A stretch of 64,000 nucleotides of DNA from Gammaproteobacteria bacterium (GTDB lineage: Bacteria; Pseudomonadota; Gammaproteobacteria; Pseudomonadales; Pseudohongiellaceae). The notes under the pieces were generated by a model. That model saw nothing but the letters and a program-made list of their open reading frames with translations. It had not been told where the DNA came from and did no database searches. The DNA lies in contig BPDI01000013.1 in the NCBI GenBank assembly GCA_019654215.1, positions 1-64,000 of the forward strand. Reading direction: 5' to 3'. Positions 37,816 to 47,933 of this stretch are shown here, in pieces. The position numbers and the translations under genes were made by a program. Position 1 is the first letter of the stretch, and every line of letters begins with the position of its first letter.

Positions 37816-40246
37816 TCAAAATAATCCAATTTGTTGGTTTAGGATGTCGTCCATCGATGAAGATTTAAAGATTAGTATGGAATCCGCTATAGGTACCAAT
37901 TGTTTTTCAATATAAAAATCATAGTCGATGGGCGCAATTCGATAAAGACGTGGTTCAGGTCCACTACTAGTCATTATGTATTCGATCCAGCCCCCGGACT
38001 TATACAAACTGGGCAAATTCTTTTCTGCTCTTATCGCTTCTGCTTTACGAGCCGCCTGAACGTGAGGTGGAACATTCTTAACATAGTCATTTAATTTGCG
38101 TCTAAGTCTCTTTCGCAATACCAGCTCTTCTTCGAACTCCCCATTCTGGAGGCGACCGACTAATTCTTTAACATATTCTTCAAATGGCTCTTCCAGGAAT
38201 ATTTTCTTGTACAGTACTTTTTGAAACTCTCTCGCTAAAGGCGACCAGTCGCTTCTCACTGTTTCTAATCCTTTAAACTTCACCTCATCATTTGCACATA
38301 GGCCTGCGTAGCGCTTTTTGCTTCCAGTATCTGAACCACGTAAGGTGGGCATAAGAAATTTTCGATAGTGAGTTTCAAACTCCATATCTAAGTAACTAGT
38401 GATGCCATGTTCACTCTCCAATTTTTCCTGCCACCAACGATTCAAATTAGCAGCAAGACCATTTCCGATTTTCTCGACCTCCTGTTCCGCCACATTACCT
38501 AACAAAACAAAAACAGAGTCAGTGTCCCCATAGATTACCTGATAACCCTCTTCTTCGATGTATTCTTTACTCTGAATAATGATTTCGTGGCCGCGCTTGG
38601 TTATTGAGCTCACCAGGCGGGAATCGAAGAAGCGACAACCGGTAGTTCCCAAAACTCCATAAAATGAATTCATAATGATCTTGATAGTCTGGGATAGAAC
38701 TGCATTTTTTTGGGCTTTGGCCTGATCGCGTGCGGCCCATAAATTTTCAATCAACTCCGGAAGAATGAATTTATCCCGTGAAAACCTACCGCCGTCATAT
38801 CCTTCTATGGGATTTTCTTCTTTTAGACCTTCGATCAAGGCCAAGGGGTCGATATGAAAGCTTCGAATGATGCTAGGATAGAGGCTCTTGAAATCCAGCA
38901 CGATAACATTGTCATGAATTCCGGGTATGGATTGCATGACATAACCTCCAGGACTGATATTTCTGGATTCCAGTTGATCCAAGGCCGGAGCTACATAGCC
39001 TTTACGGTGTAATCTGGGCAAATAAAGAAAATCAATTGCCGCTACCGATCCACCGTAGCGATCCATTTCCAGTCCGGTTAGCTGGCTACGTTCGATGGCA
39101 AATCCCAAAAGATTTTCTTGTTCGAAGATATCCCAGACCAGGCGACAATCTTCAAGATTGTAATTTGCGAGTGCAATCTTATCTTCCTGAAATAATCGAG
39201 TTATTTCTTCACCCCGCTCATCAACATTGTCGACTAACTTGCCTCGATTGAGTAATAAGCGGGAAACGTATTCAAGAGAAAAATTCTCAAACTGATAGGT
39301 CGCGGAACGCATCAATTCGATCCCATCTAATACTACTCGACCGGGAACGAGCGCATAAAAACGTTGCTCACTGTCTCTGGACTGACGCCAGCTAATTAAT
39401 TCGCGATTTCTCCCCAGTGATAGTTTTACTTCTGCTTTGTCAGCGAAGTCCTGTAAAGTCCGAAGATCAAAGTTGACGACATTCCAGCCCATTAAAACAT
39501 CGGGATCTAATTCTTCTATTTTTTGTACAAAGGCAATGAGTAATTGTTTTTCATCTTGAACAAATTTCCAAGCTCGTACTTGATTTCATTTTCTGCTTCG
39601 ACATTACAATTTTCATCATCGCCAATCATAAGCACGATTGACGTCTTGTCAGAGTATATAGCGATGGAGTAAAGGTGATTAACTCCGTAATCTGTTTCGA
39701 TGTCGAAGGAGATAGCATTTAAAACAGGGCGATAATCGTCAGGCTTCAGTCGGGCATTATTTAGATTCTTATACTGCCCTCTTTCCTGCAGTTCTCCCTG
39801 GAAAGTTACACCACCGGTAAGAAACCTTTCCATTAAGAATCGATCAGTGGGTTTGATATCCGCTTCCATTAAATGAACATCGCGAATTCCTAGTCGATCA
39901 CGATTGTCGAACAGTTTTCTTTGGCTGGAAAAATACAAGCCGATATCGGATCACTGGCGAAATTAGTTAGCTCGGTGGCTGCAATACGCCAACCTTTTTG
40001 TCCGCTAAGGATCTTTTCAACCATTTTGATTTGTTCGCTGGAAAAAAAACAAACCGCTTCCTGCTGCTTCAAATGCATTCGCAATGGGCCGGTATCAGAT
40101 ATAAACCAGAACACCAATTCTAAACCAGCATTGGTTTCGAGCCACTGCCGGGTTAGAAGAAACGCTTTATGAGAACTGGATTGTCGGAGACTACGGTCAC
40201 GTCCCCAGAATACTAGGGGACCATTCCAATTACTATATGTTGGCAA
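37816..40246 (-). CDS. polB: DNA polymerase II (family B), two frameshifts
   Basis: PolB is the SOS-inducible family B polymerase used in lesion restart. The N-terminal part (LLTRQWLETN ... DTGPLRM) is followed by two slips, near 39930 and 39560. The exonuclease motifs are present: FDIET, GWNVVNFDLRTL and YNLEDCRLV. The polymerase motifs are DFKSLYPSIIRSF, KIIMNSFYGVLGTTGCRFF, the catalytic YGDTDSVF and the KKRYAGL lysine region. It ends IGLF, as in E. coli PolB (QLGLF). The total span of about 780-800 codons fits the family. The start is approximate, since the first codons are poorly conserved. It starts 2 nt after gcvR on the same strand. Confidence 0.92.
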
Positions 40247-40277
40247 TCAGAATAGCCCCCCCGAAAAACTTCTATTT

Positions 40278-41458
40278 TTAGATGGTAACCTGACGAGGGA
40301 ACTGCCCGAAGTCCTCCCAGAAACTTACTTTCTCTGGAAGCTCTTCGTTTGCAGGTTGAATATTTCCATTTACGTCAGTAACTCGAGATACGATTGTATG
40401 CTCCCCGGAATCTGGGTTGTCCCAATCGAAACTCCATAGCTTCCATGAGTACTTGGTATTGCGTGCACTGAGCTGTGCTCTCCGCCATGGGCCGTCATCA
40501 ATTTTTACTTCAACACTTTCAAGTGGTGTGCCGTCGTTAAGTACGAACCCCTGAATCGTATAGTTACCACCACTTTCTAAAACTCGAACAATGGCAGATT
40601 TTAAATTCAGGGTAGTTACTGAATTCTCAACCCATCTTTCAATACCGCCAACATTGACTCGTTTCAAAGTTACATAATCACGACCCATAAAACGACCCAT
40701 ATAACGAGTGTTTTGAACATGAATCTGCGTAAGCCACTTAACATTTGCAACACCATACCAACCCGGAACCAATAGTCGTACTGGTTTGCCATGGTAGTGC
40801 GGCAATGGCTCACCATTCATTTCAAAAGCAAGCATGTTTTCCGGGCGTATTGCATCTTCCAAAGAAAGACTACGCGCAAATGCTTTATCAACTTCTCTTC
40901 CCGAATTTCTTCCTGCCCTACATCGGCCCGGCAAAGAATACAACTTCCTTTGCACCATCCTGAATGCCGGCAGCTTCAAGGATGCTCGTAAGTGCAACGC
41001 CACGCCAATTTGCATTGCCGATTAATCCATATAAGAGCCGCTGGCTATTACCACCGCATTCGAATCCAACTTGTTGCTCAATTACATCTCCATTCATTAA
41101 ATCACTGAGAGATAGTTCTAGTTCGTTATCCACCATACCAGTGACTCTCAATCGATAGGAATCATTATCAACTTCTGGTTGACCATAGTGCTGAACTAAA
41201 TAGAAGTCTTCATTGGAAGTGAAAAACGAAGTAATCTCTCTCGTATCCTGCCAATGAGTTGTGTTCGGTTCAATTGGCCGCCATTGAAATGCTTCGGAGG
41301 CATCATCGGTAAACGGAATAAGTGTTTCACCTTGCGCCAAGGCAGGAAACAATAAGTTAGGCGCTGTCGCTGCGCCTGCAGCTAGTACACCCGGGACCTA
41401 AAGCGCCTTTGAGGACTTCGCGTCGACCTTGATTTTTGGGGTTGTCTTCGTGATTCAT
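40278..41458 (-). CDS. Sulfite-oxidase-family molybdenum oxidoreductase (SorA/SoxC-like), two frameshifts
   Basis: This is a periplasmic molybdopterin enzyme. The N-terminus, from the ATG at 41458, holds a twin-Arg signal (GRREVLKGALG) interrupted by an indel near 41390. The molybdenum site is in GFECGGNSQRLLYG with the presumed ligand Cys, then NANWRGVALTSILEAAG. A second slip occurs near 40920-41010. The C-terminal part has the Moco region YHGKPVRLLVPGWYGVANVKWL (as YHGKPVRLLVPGWYG) and the dimerisation domain (GGNYTIQGFVLNDG, KLWSFDWDNP). Sulfite or a related sulfur compound is the likely substrate. No cytochrome c partner gene is adjacent. Confidence 0.83.
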
Positions 41459-41611
41459 TATTCTTTTCTCTCTTTATTAGGGTCGAAATTCTAATTTTTT
41501 CGGGTTGATTCTGTGAACATTGGGAAAACCCTTTTCACAACCAACCAGTATGTTCCCAGATAATGAACACGCGCTTTAAAAAGCAGGAAGAGGTCATAGG
41601 ATAAAATCCGC

Positions 41612-42182
41612 TTAGTGTTGATGGCCCCCCAGGGGCCCCTGAACATGACCTGGGCGATCTCTTCTTCACTTGCATCCCTAATCGCAATTTAAATTCAACT
41701 TCGTAATGCAAAGTCCTCCCTGCTAATGGATGATTGAAATCCACATCGGCATGAAATTTTCCTGACTTTAAGATAATTACATTGTGCCAACCTTTGTCGG
41801 ACCTAACTCTGGCTAGACCTCCAACTCGTAGCGCTTTGACTCCGATAGGTAGTTGCAGGTGCTTTATTGGGACTCTTTGTATTGCTTCCGGATTACGCAA
41901 TCCATAAGCCTCTTCCGGCTTCAAAGTAATCTCAATCTTGTCGCCTTGTTTCTTTCCTTCGAGAGCCTGTTCCAGTCCAACTACTACATTGTGAAATCCA
42001 TGCAGATAATAAAGTGGCTCACCTTCTTTCGTGTGTTCCAACCAATCAGAGTGTTCACCATCGGGAAGCACTTCGGACAAGCGATAGTTGAAAGCGACTA
42101 CTTTGTTTTTCGCAATAATATTTTCTGGATTCTCCGATTCGGGAGATTCAGATGATTCCTGTTGCTTATATGATTCAGCCAT
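41612..42182 (-). CDS. FKBP-type peptidyl-prolyl isomerase, SlyD-like, frameshifted tail
   Basis: This is a SlyD-type isomerase and chaperone. It has the N-terminal VVAFNYRLSEVLPDGE, the flap segment PLYYLHGFHNVVVGLEQALEGKKQGDKIE (as PLYYLHGFHNVVVGLEQAL), then EAYGLRNPEAIQRVP and DFNHPLAGRTLHYEVEF. The tail slips frame. Correction gives ASEEEIAHGHVQGPGGHQH-like, with the His-rich metal tail typical of SlyD and a stop at 41612-41614. A Ser/Glu-rich leader of about 25 residues precedes the domain. Confidence 0.82.
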
Positions 42183-42324
42183 GTCGAAAGTTTACTGTTG
42201 GACTTGGAATTCGAGATTCTAGCAGGTGTCCCGGAAACTCACTATTTTCAGAGTAGGGTCAGTTAGCCGAAAATGGCCGTTTCATGTATACTTACGGCCT
42301 TTTGGCGCAATGAGAAGTAGAATT

Positions 42325-42501
42325 ATGGCTAGTAAAGCAACAAAAAAAGAAGCGGTGGTTAGCACTCGCGAAGACCTAGCAGAACATATCGAAGCTTTTT
42401 TGAAACCCGGGGGCAAAGTTCAACAAATTCCTTCCGGTGTGAGTGGTCAAACCTCCACCAGTGGCCCAAGGCAGATCGTCTTAAGTCATAAAACTAGTTA
42501 A
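42325..42501 (+). CDS. Small SutA-like protein
   Basis: This short gene encodes 58 residues. The core EHIEAFLKPGGKVQQIPSGV resembles the C-terminal end of Pseudomonas SutA (E-F-L-x-x-G-G-K-V-Q-E-I), an RNA-polymerase-binding regulator of slow growth. The SutA acidic N-terminal arm is missing, so it may be a shortened relative. The ATG at 42325 has a GAGAAG RBS. An intrinsic terminator follows 18 nt after the stop, so it is likely a single-gene transcript. Confidence 0.55.
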   Translation: MASKATKKEAVVSTREDLAEHIEAFLKPGGKVQQIPSGVSGQTSTSGPRQIVLSHKTS

Positions 42502-42518
42502 TAAGAAATATCTATATA

Positions 42519-42554
42519 AAACAGGGAAATAGGTCACTATCTCCCTGTTTTTTT
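42519..42554 (+). terminator. Intrinsic terminator after the SutA-like gene
   Basis: A 9-bp stem AAACAGGGA / TCCCTGTTT (42519-42527 with 42542-42550) is followed directly by a run of Ts to 42554. A-rich sequence before the stem means it may also serve the minus-strand TraB remnant. Confidence 0.85.
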
Positions 42555-42578
42555 GTGCAGTTCAAAAAATTAAGAGGG

Positions 42579-42720
42579 TTAAAGTTGTTTGACGTTATTG
42601 CCTTTTTCGTTGAGCAGATCCAACAGTCCATCACTCCTACCAGATAAGCAGCGCCTACTAATACGAATTCTGTATCTCCATCCTTTAACATTTGTTCAAA
42701 TAGGTACATTAATATGCCTT
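42579..42720 (-). pseudogene. C-terminal remnant of a TraB/GumN family protein
   Basis: On the minus strand, LFEQMLKDGDTEFVLVGAAYLVG reads (as LFEQMLKDGDTEF and VLVGAAYLVG), and with one base corrected it continues GSDGLLDLLNEKG to a stop at 42579-42581. This matches only the last 45 or so residues of TraB/GumN proteins, whose end has G-x-x-F-V-x-V-G-A-x-H-L-V-G. The rest of the gene is absent: the DUF6164 gene starts at 42759 in the opposite direction. The conserved His is Tyr here. It appears to be a deletion remnant. Confidence 0.5.
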
Positions 42721-42758
42721 TAAAACCCACGTGAAAGGCAACCAAGCGCCAAATAATT

Positions 42759-43117
42759 ATGTCAAAGCTTTTATTCAAAATGCGTTATGTGCCTGAAGAT
42801 GAAGCCCAAGAAGTACGTGAGCTTCTGGAAGAAAATGATATTGCATATTTCGAAACCCATGCTGGCTATTGGGGAATTTCAGTTCCTGCTATCTGGGCAA
42901 AAAGAGAAGATCAATTTGATCGGGCTAGAGAGTTGATCGAGAAATACCAAGACAAAGAACCAAACACCTTCGAGAAGAGTTTAAAATTAGGAAACAGCGA
43001 GGGGAAACTAAGACAATTTGGCACAGTTTCTTGGAAGACCCCCTTCACTTCGTTATTTACATTGGGATGATTGTTCTAGTCCTGTACTTTTCTTTACGAT
43101 TTTTTTTATCATTCTAG
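42759..43117 (+). CDS. DUF6164 family protein, frameshifted
   Basis: This is a small protein with an N-terminal domain (LLFKMRYVPEDEAQEVRELL, YFETHAGYWGISVPAIW) typical of a family seen in Gammaproteobacteria. Two slips occur near 42975 and 43043. Corrected, it continues through a basic linker (KIRKQRGETKTIWHSFLEDP) into one C-terminal membrane helix (MIVLVLYFSLRFFLSF), with a stop at 43115-43117. The expected topology is a cytoplasmic domain anchored by one helix. Function is unknown. Confidence 0.75.
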
Positions 43118-43157
43118 TTATACACGAACGTGGAATTCTTCATTCTCTTTAAGAAAC

Positions 43158-43186
43158 TTTACTCTTATTCAGGACTGTTATATAAA
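43158..43186 (+). promoter_or_regulatory. Sigma-70 promoter for the candidate small RNA
   Basis: A -35 TTTACT (43158-43163), a 17-nt spacer and a -10 TATAAA (43181-43186) form a good sigma-70-like promoter. Transcription would start near 43193. No open frame begins soon after, so it would drive the RNA that ends at the terminator at 43386-43419. Confidence 0.6.
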
Positions 43187-43192
43187 TCTCAC

Positions 43193-43418
43193 AGACTAGT
43201 GTTAGCGGTTCTTATCAGGGGGAGCCTCCTAACATCCTTTGCGACCCTGGCAATCAAAGGAGGTGATCCCATCAATAGTCAATCTATTAAGGGAGCCTCC
43301 GGTTATTTCAGCTAGTACATAGTTGAAAAACTGGAGAGGAATAGTTAACACTGTTAGCATTTCTTAGCTCCCATAAGGTAGAAAGTCCCGTTGTTGTTTC
43401 GGCAACAACGGGATTTTT
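43193..43418 (+). ncRNA. Candidate small RNA of about 226 nt with a 16S 3'-tail-complementary segment
   Basis: This free-standing transcript lies between DUF6164 and the convergent lhr. It is bounded by a promoter and by a strong terminator, and no credible protein frame is present. AAGGAGGTGATCC at 43258-43270 is perfectly complementary to the 3' tail of 16S rRNA (GGATCACCTCCTT), covering more than a normal Shine-Dalgarno. A stem CCTTTG / CAAAGG (43236-43241 with 43255-43260) would partly hide it. The 10-mer GGGAGCCTCC occurs twice (43220-43229, 43291-43300) and can pair with the same GGAGG. Other potential stems are GTTAG/CTAAC (43201-43233) and AATAG/CTATT (43274-43288). Several GGA motifs leave a CsrA-titrating RNA as an alternative. 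Confidence 0.55.
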
Positions 43419-43419
43419 G
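43386..43419 (+). terminator. Strong intrinsic terminator
   Basis: An 11-bp stem TCCCGTTGTTG / CAACAACGGGA (43386-43396 with 43403-43413) with a TTTCGG loop is followed by TTTTTG. The T-run is on the plus strand, so it terminates the candidate small RNA rather than the convergent lhr gene. Confidence 0.9.
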
Positions 43420-43437
43420 TTTCTGGGAGTTTGATTA

Positions 43438-46400
43438 CTACCGTGAGCCTAAGTAACTGCGAAGCCGAATTGGAAAATTATGCTTCAATAACATTTGATG
43501 AATATTCCATTGTTCCTGCGGGTCAATATCTCTCAAATAGTGCACTTCAGCACTATCTAGCATCGCAATTGGAATTCCACCTTGAAACAACACTCGGTTC
43601 TTTAACAACCGCGGTAGCCTGCGATTTGGCAAAGTTAACTTTAAAAGGTTAAGTGGATCACTGGCAGCTAAACAATAGTAAGGTTGTGCAACCCCTTCTT
43701 TGTTCTTTTTATCTTTCTTAAACTTTCGCAACGCATCCACAGTTTCTGGAAATGCAAACTGTTCCCCACCAATACCAGTTACAAATCGCCCACCTCTCAA
43801 TACGCCACGCAATTCTAATTTTCGTAGATGTACTAAAAGTACTCGCCACGGAGGAGCATGAGATTCCCTTTCAAGTAATGACCGAATTACTATGCCCCAA
43901 CGTTGCAAATAAATACTGATCAATCTTTCGATTTGTTCTTCATCTAATACTTCCCATTTCCAGGAAGGTTTTTTATTGGGTTCTTCTTGCACAACTTCTT
44001 CTTGAAAGGTATTCAGTAAACTCCAACGACCTGCATCCTCTACGCCAAACATTGCTTTGCGATTATGCCGTTTGTGGGCACTGAGTTTTCTGTTGGTGGG
44101 AGTTAGCAATGCGCGCAGTCCTGTGTAACTATCACTGCAAATACGTCCATAACTAACAAGCTCTGCAAGTCCTTCTTCCAATTGGGTTTTTAACATCCCT
44201 GTTCGACTCTGAATCTGGTCGAAGAAACTTGCGCCGTGCTCTTTTAAATCCCGTTCGATACGCTGGGCAATGCCACTGTGCTCGATTGGTTCTTCATTTA
44301 ATTGTGTCTTTGCAAGTGCCTGCCATATATCCAGATTTTGTCTACTGGCCAGAGTAATTGGTGTACTTTTTATTGGGCCAATAGTTTTCTTCTTGCCCGG
44401 TCGACTAGAGCTTATCGGCAGGCTATATCTACCCCAGGTAACTTTGCCGCTAATACACATGACATCGAGCCAGTTAGGATCATAGTTTTTAATCCTGGCA
44501 GGATAGATATCCGCTTCCCAAGCTGCCGCAGGAGAAGCAATCCCATCCATTAGATTTAGAGCATTCTGCAATTGGGTCTGACCATCCAAGCTAAGCCCTC
44601 GCGCTGCGCTTTCTTCTTTTACAGGTATCAGTTGATGTTGATCGAACAGAAACTCGGTAAATATTTCCAGAGACACCGGCTTAATCGCCTTACGGTGAGA
44701 ATCTATAGTATAGCGGTGTATTCTTTGGAGCAGGCGACGCTCACACCATTCTATTTCTTTGCCAGCATTTTCTTTATCAAGCAATTCGTCGGAGCAACTA
44801 TTGGTAAAATTACCCTGGATAACAAAGCCCTCCACTTCTAATGCAATTAGAGCTGCGTCAATTTTTTTATAGTCCAGCTGCAATTCTTCTACTAGTTGGC
44901 TTGCATTGATTGGACCCAGACCTTCTAGTCTGCCCCTAACGATTTCGATTAAAGCTTTTTCTTCAGTCCATTCTTGCTTTAATAACAGCTCAGGTAACTC
45001 AACGTGCTCTGAAATTTCTGAAAAGATTGTGTCCAATAGTGGAAAAAGTTCTGTTGCGATCCACAGTTTATTTGGATGACTATTTAACTTAACCAATCGC
45101 TGGTCTTTTTCTAGTTGCTCCTGCCAACGTCCATACTCACGTTTTGCAAATTCTTTCTCGGTGATGTAACCAAGAGTCAGCAGCGCATCATGCAATTCTT
45201 CAGCGCAGCTTACGTAAGGCCAGGCTTCTTCTCTTGATCTTGCGATTGCATTAACATCCAGTAGACTAAAATCCTTCGCTTCAGCAGGGTCGGCCCAACT
45301 GCGATTGCGGATTGCATTGGTTCGCCTTTCTTCAAACGGTGCATCATCGAGAAAAGCGTAGGGGCGCGCATTGATAATTTCCTGAGCGAATGGAGAAGGC
45401 TCTCTTAAATCTTTTGCTATTAAGGTGAGTGCATCACTTTCTATATCAGCGATTAGTGATTCCAGTGCGGTGACGTCCATTGCCTCACCAAGACAATCAT
45501 TCACAGTTTGATTAACCAGTGGATGATCCGGTACATATCGTTTACCTGTGATGTTTTCCTGGCAAGCTATCTGATCAGGAAAAACATGGGCCACCAAATC
45601 TTCAGCATCCATCCGCTGAAACTGAGGTGGAACCCGTTTGCCATTGCGGTTTCTTTGAATAGCCAGGGAGCGAGTTGCATTCCAGCGCCAGCGAACTTCA
45701 AACATGGGCGCATCCAGCATGGCCTGTATCAATACTTCACGAACAGTGGCACTCTGCAGATACTTAAAGACTTCTTCCAATGGAAAGCTATGCACTGAAC
45801 CCAGCGAGATAACAATACTGTCTTCGTTGGCCGCAGCTTGTAATTCAAAGTTGAATGATTTACAGAAACATTTACGTAAGGCTAAACCCCATCCTCGATT
45901 GAGTCGGCTACCATAGGGTGAATGAATGACTACATGCATGTCGCCTACTTCATCGAAGAAGCGTTCCATCACTATAGTTTCACGAGTAGGCATTACACCT
46001 AGGGCATTCATACCGGATTGCAGATATTCAACCAGTTGCACTGATGCCGATCGTGGCAAACCAATATCATCGACTAAAAATTGAATGGCGGCATTGGCAG
46101 AATCATTAATCAGCAGATCCGCTATGGTTTGTTTCAGGTTTGATACCGAATTGGAAAGCTCTCGAGTACGACCAGGACCTTCACCAAACCAGAATGGAAT
46201 CGTTGGTTGTATGCCATCAGCATCACGTACTCTTACCTTAAGTCCATCGAGTCTTAACATTTGCCAGGCATGGGTACCTAAAGTAAACACATCGCCAGGC
46301 AATGCTTCCAGGGCAAAGTCTTCGTTAAGACTACCAACAACAATGTCTTCTGGATCTAAAACAACTTGATAATCAAACATGTCGGGAATAGCACCACCAT

Positions 46401-47919
46401 TGGTGATTGAAACCAGGTTAGCTCCCCGCCTCGCTCGTATCTTGTTATTAATTACATCTAAATGTAGATGGGTTCCACGGCGACCTCTTCGAGTGGTGTA
46501 CCCCTCCGCTAGCATCTGCACTACCGTATCGAATTCTTCTCGACTTAAATCACGATAGGAATAAGAATTTTTGCACAACTTATAAAGATCATCTAAAACC
46601 CAACCGTCATCATCAGAATCTGATGCGGTGGGATTGGAAGAAACTTCAGCAACAATTTGTTGTGCCAGAATATCCATTGGTTTTTCTGACAAACAAATCT
46701 TGTCTAACTCACCTTTCTTAACACAATTTAGTAAAGCGGTTGATTCCACTAGGTCATCTCGAGTTAAAGGAAAAAGAATACCTTTTGGTGAGCCATGGAC
46801 GGAGTGACCGCTGCGGCCTACTCTTTGTAAAAAAACCGCGATGCTTTTCGGTGATGAAAACTGAACTACTAAATCGACTGAACCAATGTCGATACCGAGT
46901 TCCATTGAAGCAGTGGCCACTAATACCTTTAAGTCACCGGCTTTTAGTTTTTGTTCTGCATCATGGCGCAGTTCTTTACTCATACTACCGTGATGGGAAC
47001 AAACAGAGTTATCACCGAGTCTTTCAGATAATGCCAAAGCTAATCTTTCCGAAAGGCGCCTCGTGTTCACAAAGACCAAAGTGGTATCATGCTGATGAAT
47101 AAGATCGACTAGTCGTCGATACAACTCTTCCCAGACTTCATTGCTCATTAATGCCGATAGGGGCGAAATAGGTACTTCGAGACTGATATCAATTTCTCGA
47201 CGGAAACCACTGTCAACAATTTCACAGGCAACTTCATTTTCATTTTGATTTGAGTTGCCTACTAAATATCGGGCAACCATTTCGATCGGTTTCTGAGTGG
47301 CAGACAGGCCAATCCGCTGTAGATGCTGCCCGGAATTCACTCGAATCAGATTCTGCAGTCGCTCAATAGAAAGGGATAAGTGAGAGCCACGTTTGTCTCC
47401 CAGCATGGCATGAATTTCATCCACGATCATAGTGGAAACCGTTACCAACATGGAGCGACCGCTAGCACTGGTAAGAAGTAAATAGAGTGACTCGGGAGTG
47501 GTAACCAGAATATGTGGTGGATTCTTAGCCATCTTCTGCCGTTCTTTAGCAGGGGTGTCACCAGTGCGGACAGCTATGGAAATATCCACTGGTGCTTCTC
47601 CTAGCAAATGCAGTTGTTCTGCAATGCCATCTAGGGGGATTTCCAAATTCTTATGGATGTCATTGGAAAGAGCTTTTAGCGGTGAAACATAAAGAATTTG
47701 AACACCTGCTTTCAGCTGACCGTTAACACCACGCTGCACCAGACAATCGATAGCTGCATAGAAGGCAGCAAGGGTCTTACCGCTGCCGGTTGGTGCGCAT
47801 ATAAGGGTGTGCTTGCCCGCCTGAATTGTCGGCCAGGCCTCAGCCTGGGCCTGAGTTGCTTGACCAAACTGGGATTTAAACCAGTTAGCGCTAGCTGGAT
47901 GGAAACTCGCTAATGCCAT
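43438..47919 (-). CDS. lhr: Lhr family ATP-dependent helicase (long form)
   Basis: Lhr is a large superfamily 2 helicase linked to DNA repair that unwinds RNA:DNA hybrids. The 1493-residue length is the full Lhr form. The helicase core shows the Q/Walker A region CAPTGSGKTLAAFYAA, motif Ia YVSPLKALSNDI, the DEIH box VDEIHAML, motif III GLSATQKP, motif V ASMELGIDIGSVD and motif VI QRVGRSGHSVHG. The Lhr-specific winged-helix and beta-barrel domains follow, and a C-terminal half with repeated helical segments extends to the stop. The frame is unbroken, which is notable in this error-rich window. A promoter with an operator-like repeat lies just upstream. Confidence 0.93.
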   Translation of the reverse strand: MALASFHPASANWFKSQFGQATQAQAEAWPTIQAGKHTLICAPTGSGKTLAAFYAAIDCLVQRGVNGQLKAGVQILYVSPLKALSNDIHKNLEIPLDGIAEQLHLLGEAPVDISIAVRTGDTPAKERQKMAKNPPHILVTTPESLYLLLTSASGRSMLVTVSTMIVDEIHAMLGDKRGSHLSLSIERLQNLIRVNSGQHLQRIGLSATQKPIEMVARYLVGNSNQNENEVACEIVDSGFRREIDISLEVPISPLSALMSNEVWEELYRRLVDLIHQHDTTLVFVNTRRLSERLALALSERLGDNSVCSHHGSMSKELRHDAEQKLKAGDLKVLVATASMELGIDIGSVDLVVQFSSPKSIAVFLQRVGRSGHSVHGSPKGILFPLTRDDLVESTALLNCVKKGELDKICLSEKPMDILAQQIVAEVSSNPTASDSDDDGWVLDDLYKLCKNSYSYRDLSREEFDTVVQMLAEGYTTRRGRRGTHLHLDVINNKIRARRGANLVSITNGGAIPDMFDYQVVLDPEDIVVGSLNEDFALEALPGDVFTLGTHAWQMLRLDGLKVRVRDADGIQPTIPFWFGEGPGRTRELSNSVSNLKQTIADLLINDSANAAIQFLVDDIGLPRSASVQLVEYLQSGMNALGVMPTRETIVMERFFDEVGDMHVVIHSPYGSRLNRGWGLALRKCFCKSFNFELQAAANEDSIVISLGSVHSFPLEEVFKYLQSATVREVLIQAMLDAPMFEVRWRWNATRSLAIQRNRNGKRVPPQFQRMDAEDLVAHVFPDQIACQENITGKRYVPDHPLVNQTVNDCLGEAMDVTALESLIADIESDALTLIAKDLREPSPFAQEIINARPYAFLDDAPFEERRTNAIRNRSWADPAEAKDFSLLDVNAIARSREEAWPYVSCAEELHDALLTLGYITEKEFAKREYGRWQEQLEKDQRLVKLNSHPNKLWIATELFPLLDTIFSEISEHVELPELLLKQEWTEEKALIEIVRGRLEGLGPINASQLVEELQLDYKKIDAALIALEVEGFVIQGNFTNSCSDELLDKENAGKEIEWCERRLLQRIHRYTIDSHRKAIKPVSLEIFTEFLFDQHQLIPVKEESAARGLSLDGQTQLQNALNLMDGIASPAAAWEADIYPARIKNYDPNWLDVMCISGKVTWGRYSLPISSSRPGKKKTIGPIKSTPITLASRQNLDIWQALAKTQLNEEPIEHSGIAQRIERDLKEHGASFFDQIQSRTGMLKTQLEEGLAELVSYGRICSDSYTGLRALLTPTNRKLSAHKRHNRKAMFGVEDAGRWSLLNTFQEEVVQEEPNKKPSWKWEVLDEEQIERLISIYLQRWGIVIRSLLERESHAPPWRVLLVHLRKLELRGVLRGGRFVTGIGGEQFAFPETVDALRKFKKDKKNKEGVAQPYYCLAASDPLNLLKLTLPNRRLPRLLKNRVLFQGGIPIAMLDSAEVHYLRDIDPQEQWNIHQMLLKHNFPIRLRSYLGSR

Positions 47920-47933
47920 AAACAGGGCACCAA

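Noticed and set aside
43258-43275. Fragment of a 16S rRNA gene on the minus strand
   Set aside because: Only the last 13 bases match; the preceding 16S sequence (helix 45 region) is not there, so this is not an rRNA remnant.
43220-43300. GGGAGCCTCC pair as a CRISPR or mobile-element repeat
   Set aside because: Only two 10-bp copies 71 bp apart with no further units or mobile-element hallmarks; they are better explained as RNA pairing segments.
43130-43315. A 61-codon plus-strand frame over the candidate small RNA
   Set aside because: It lacks an RBS at its start, resembles no family I know, and starts upstream of the predicted transcription start.
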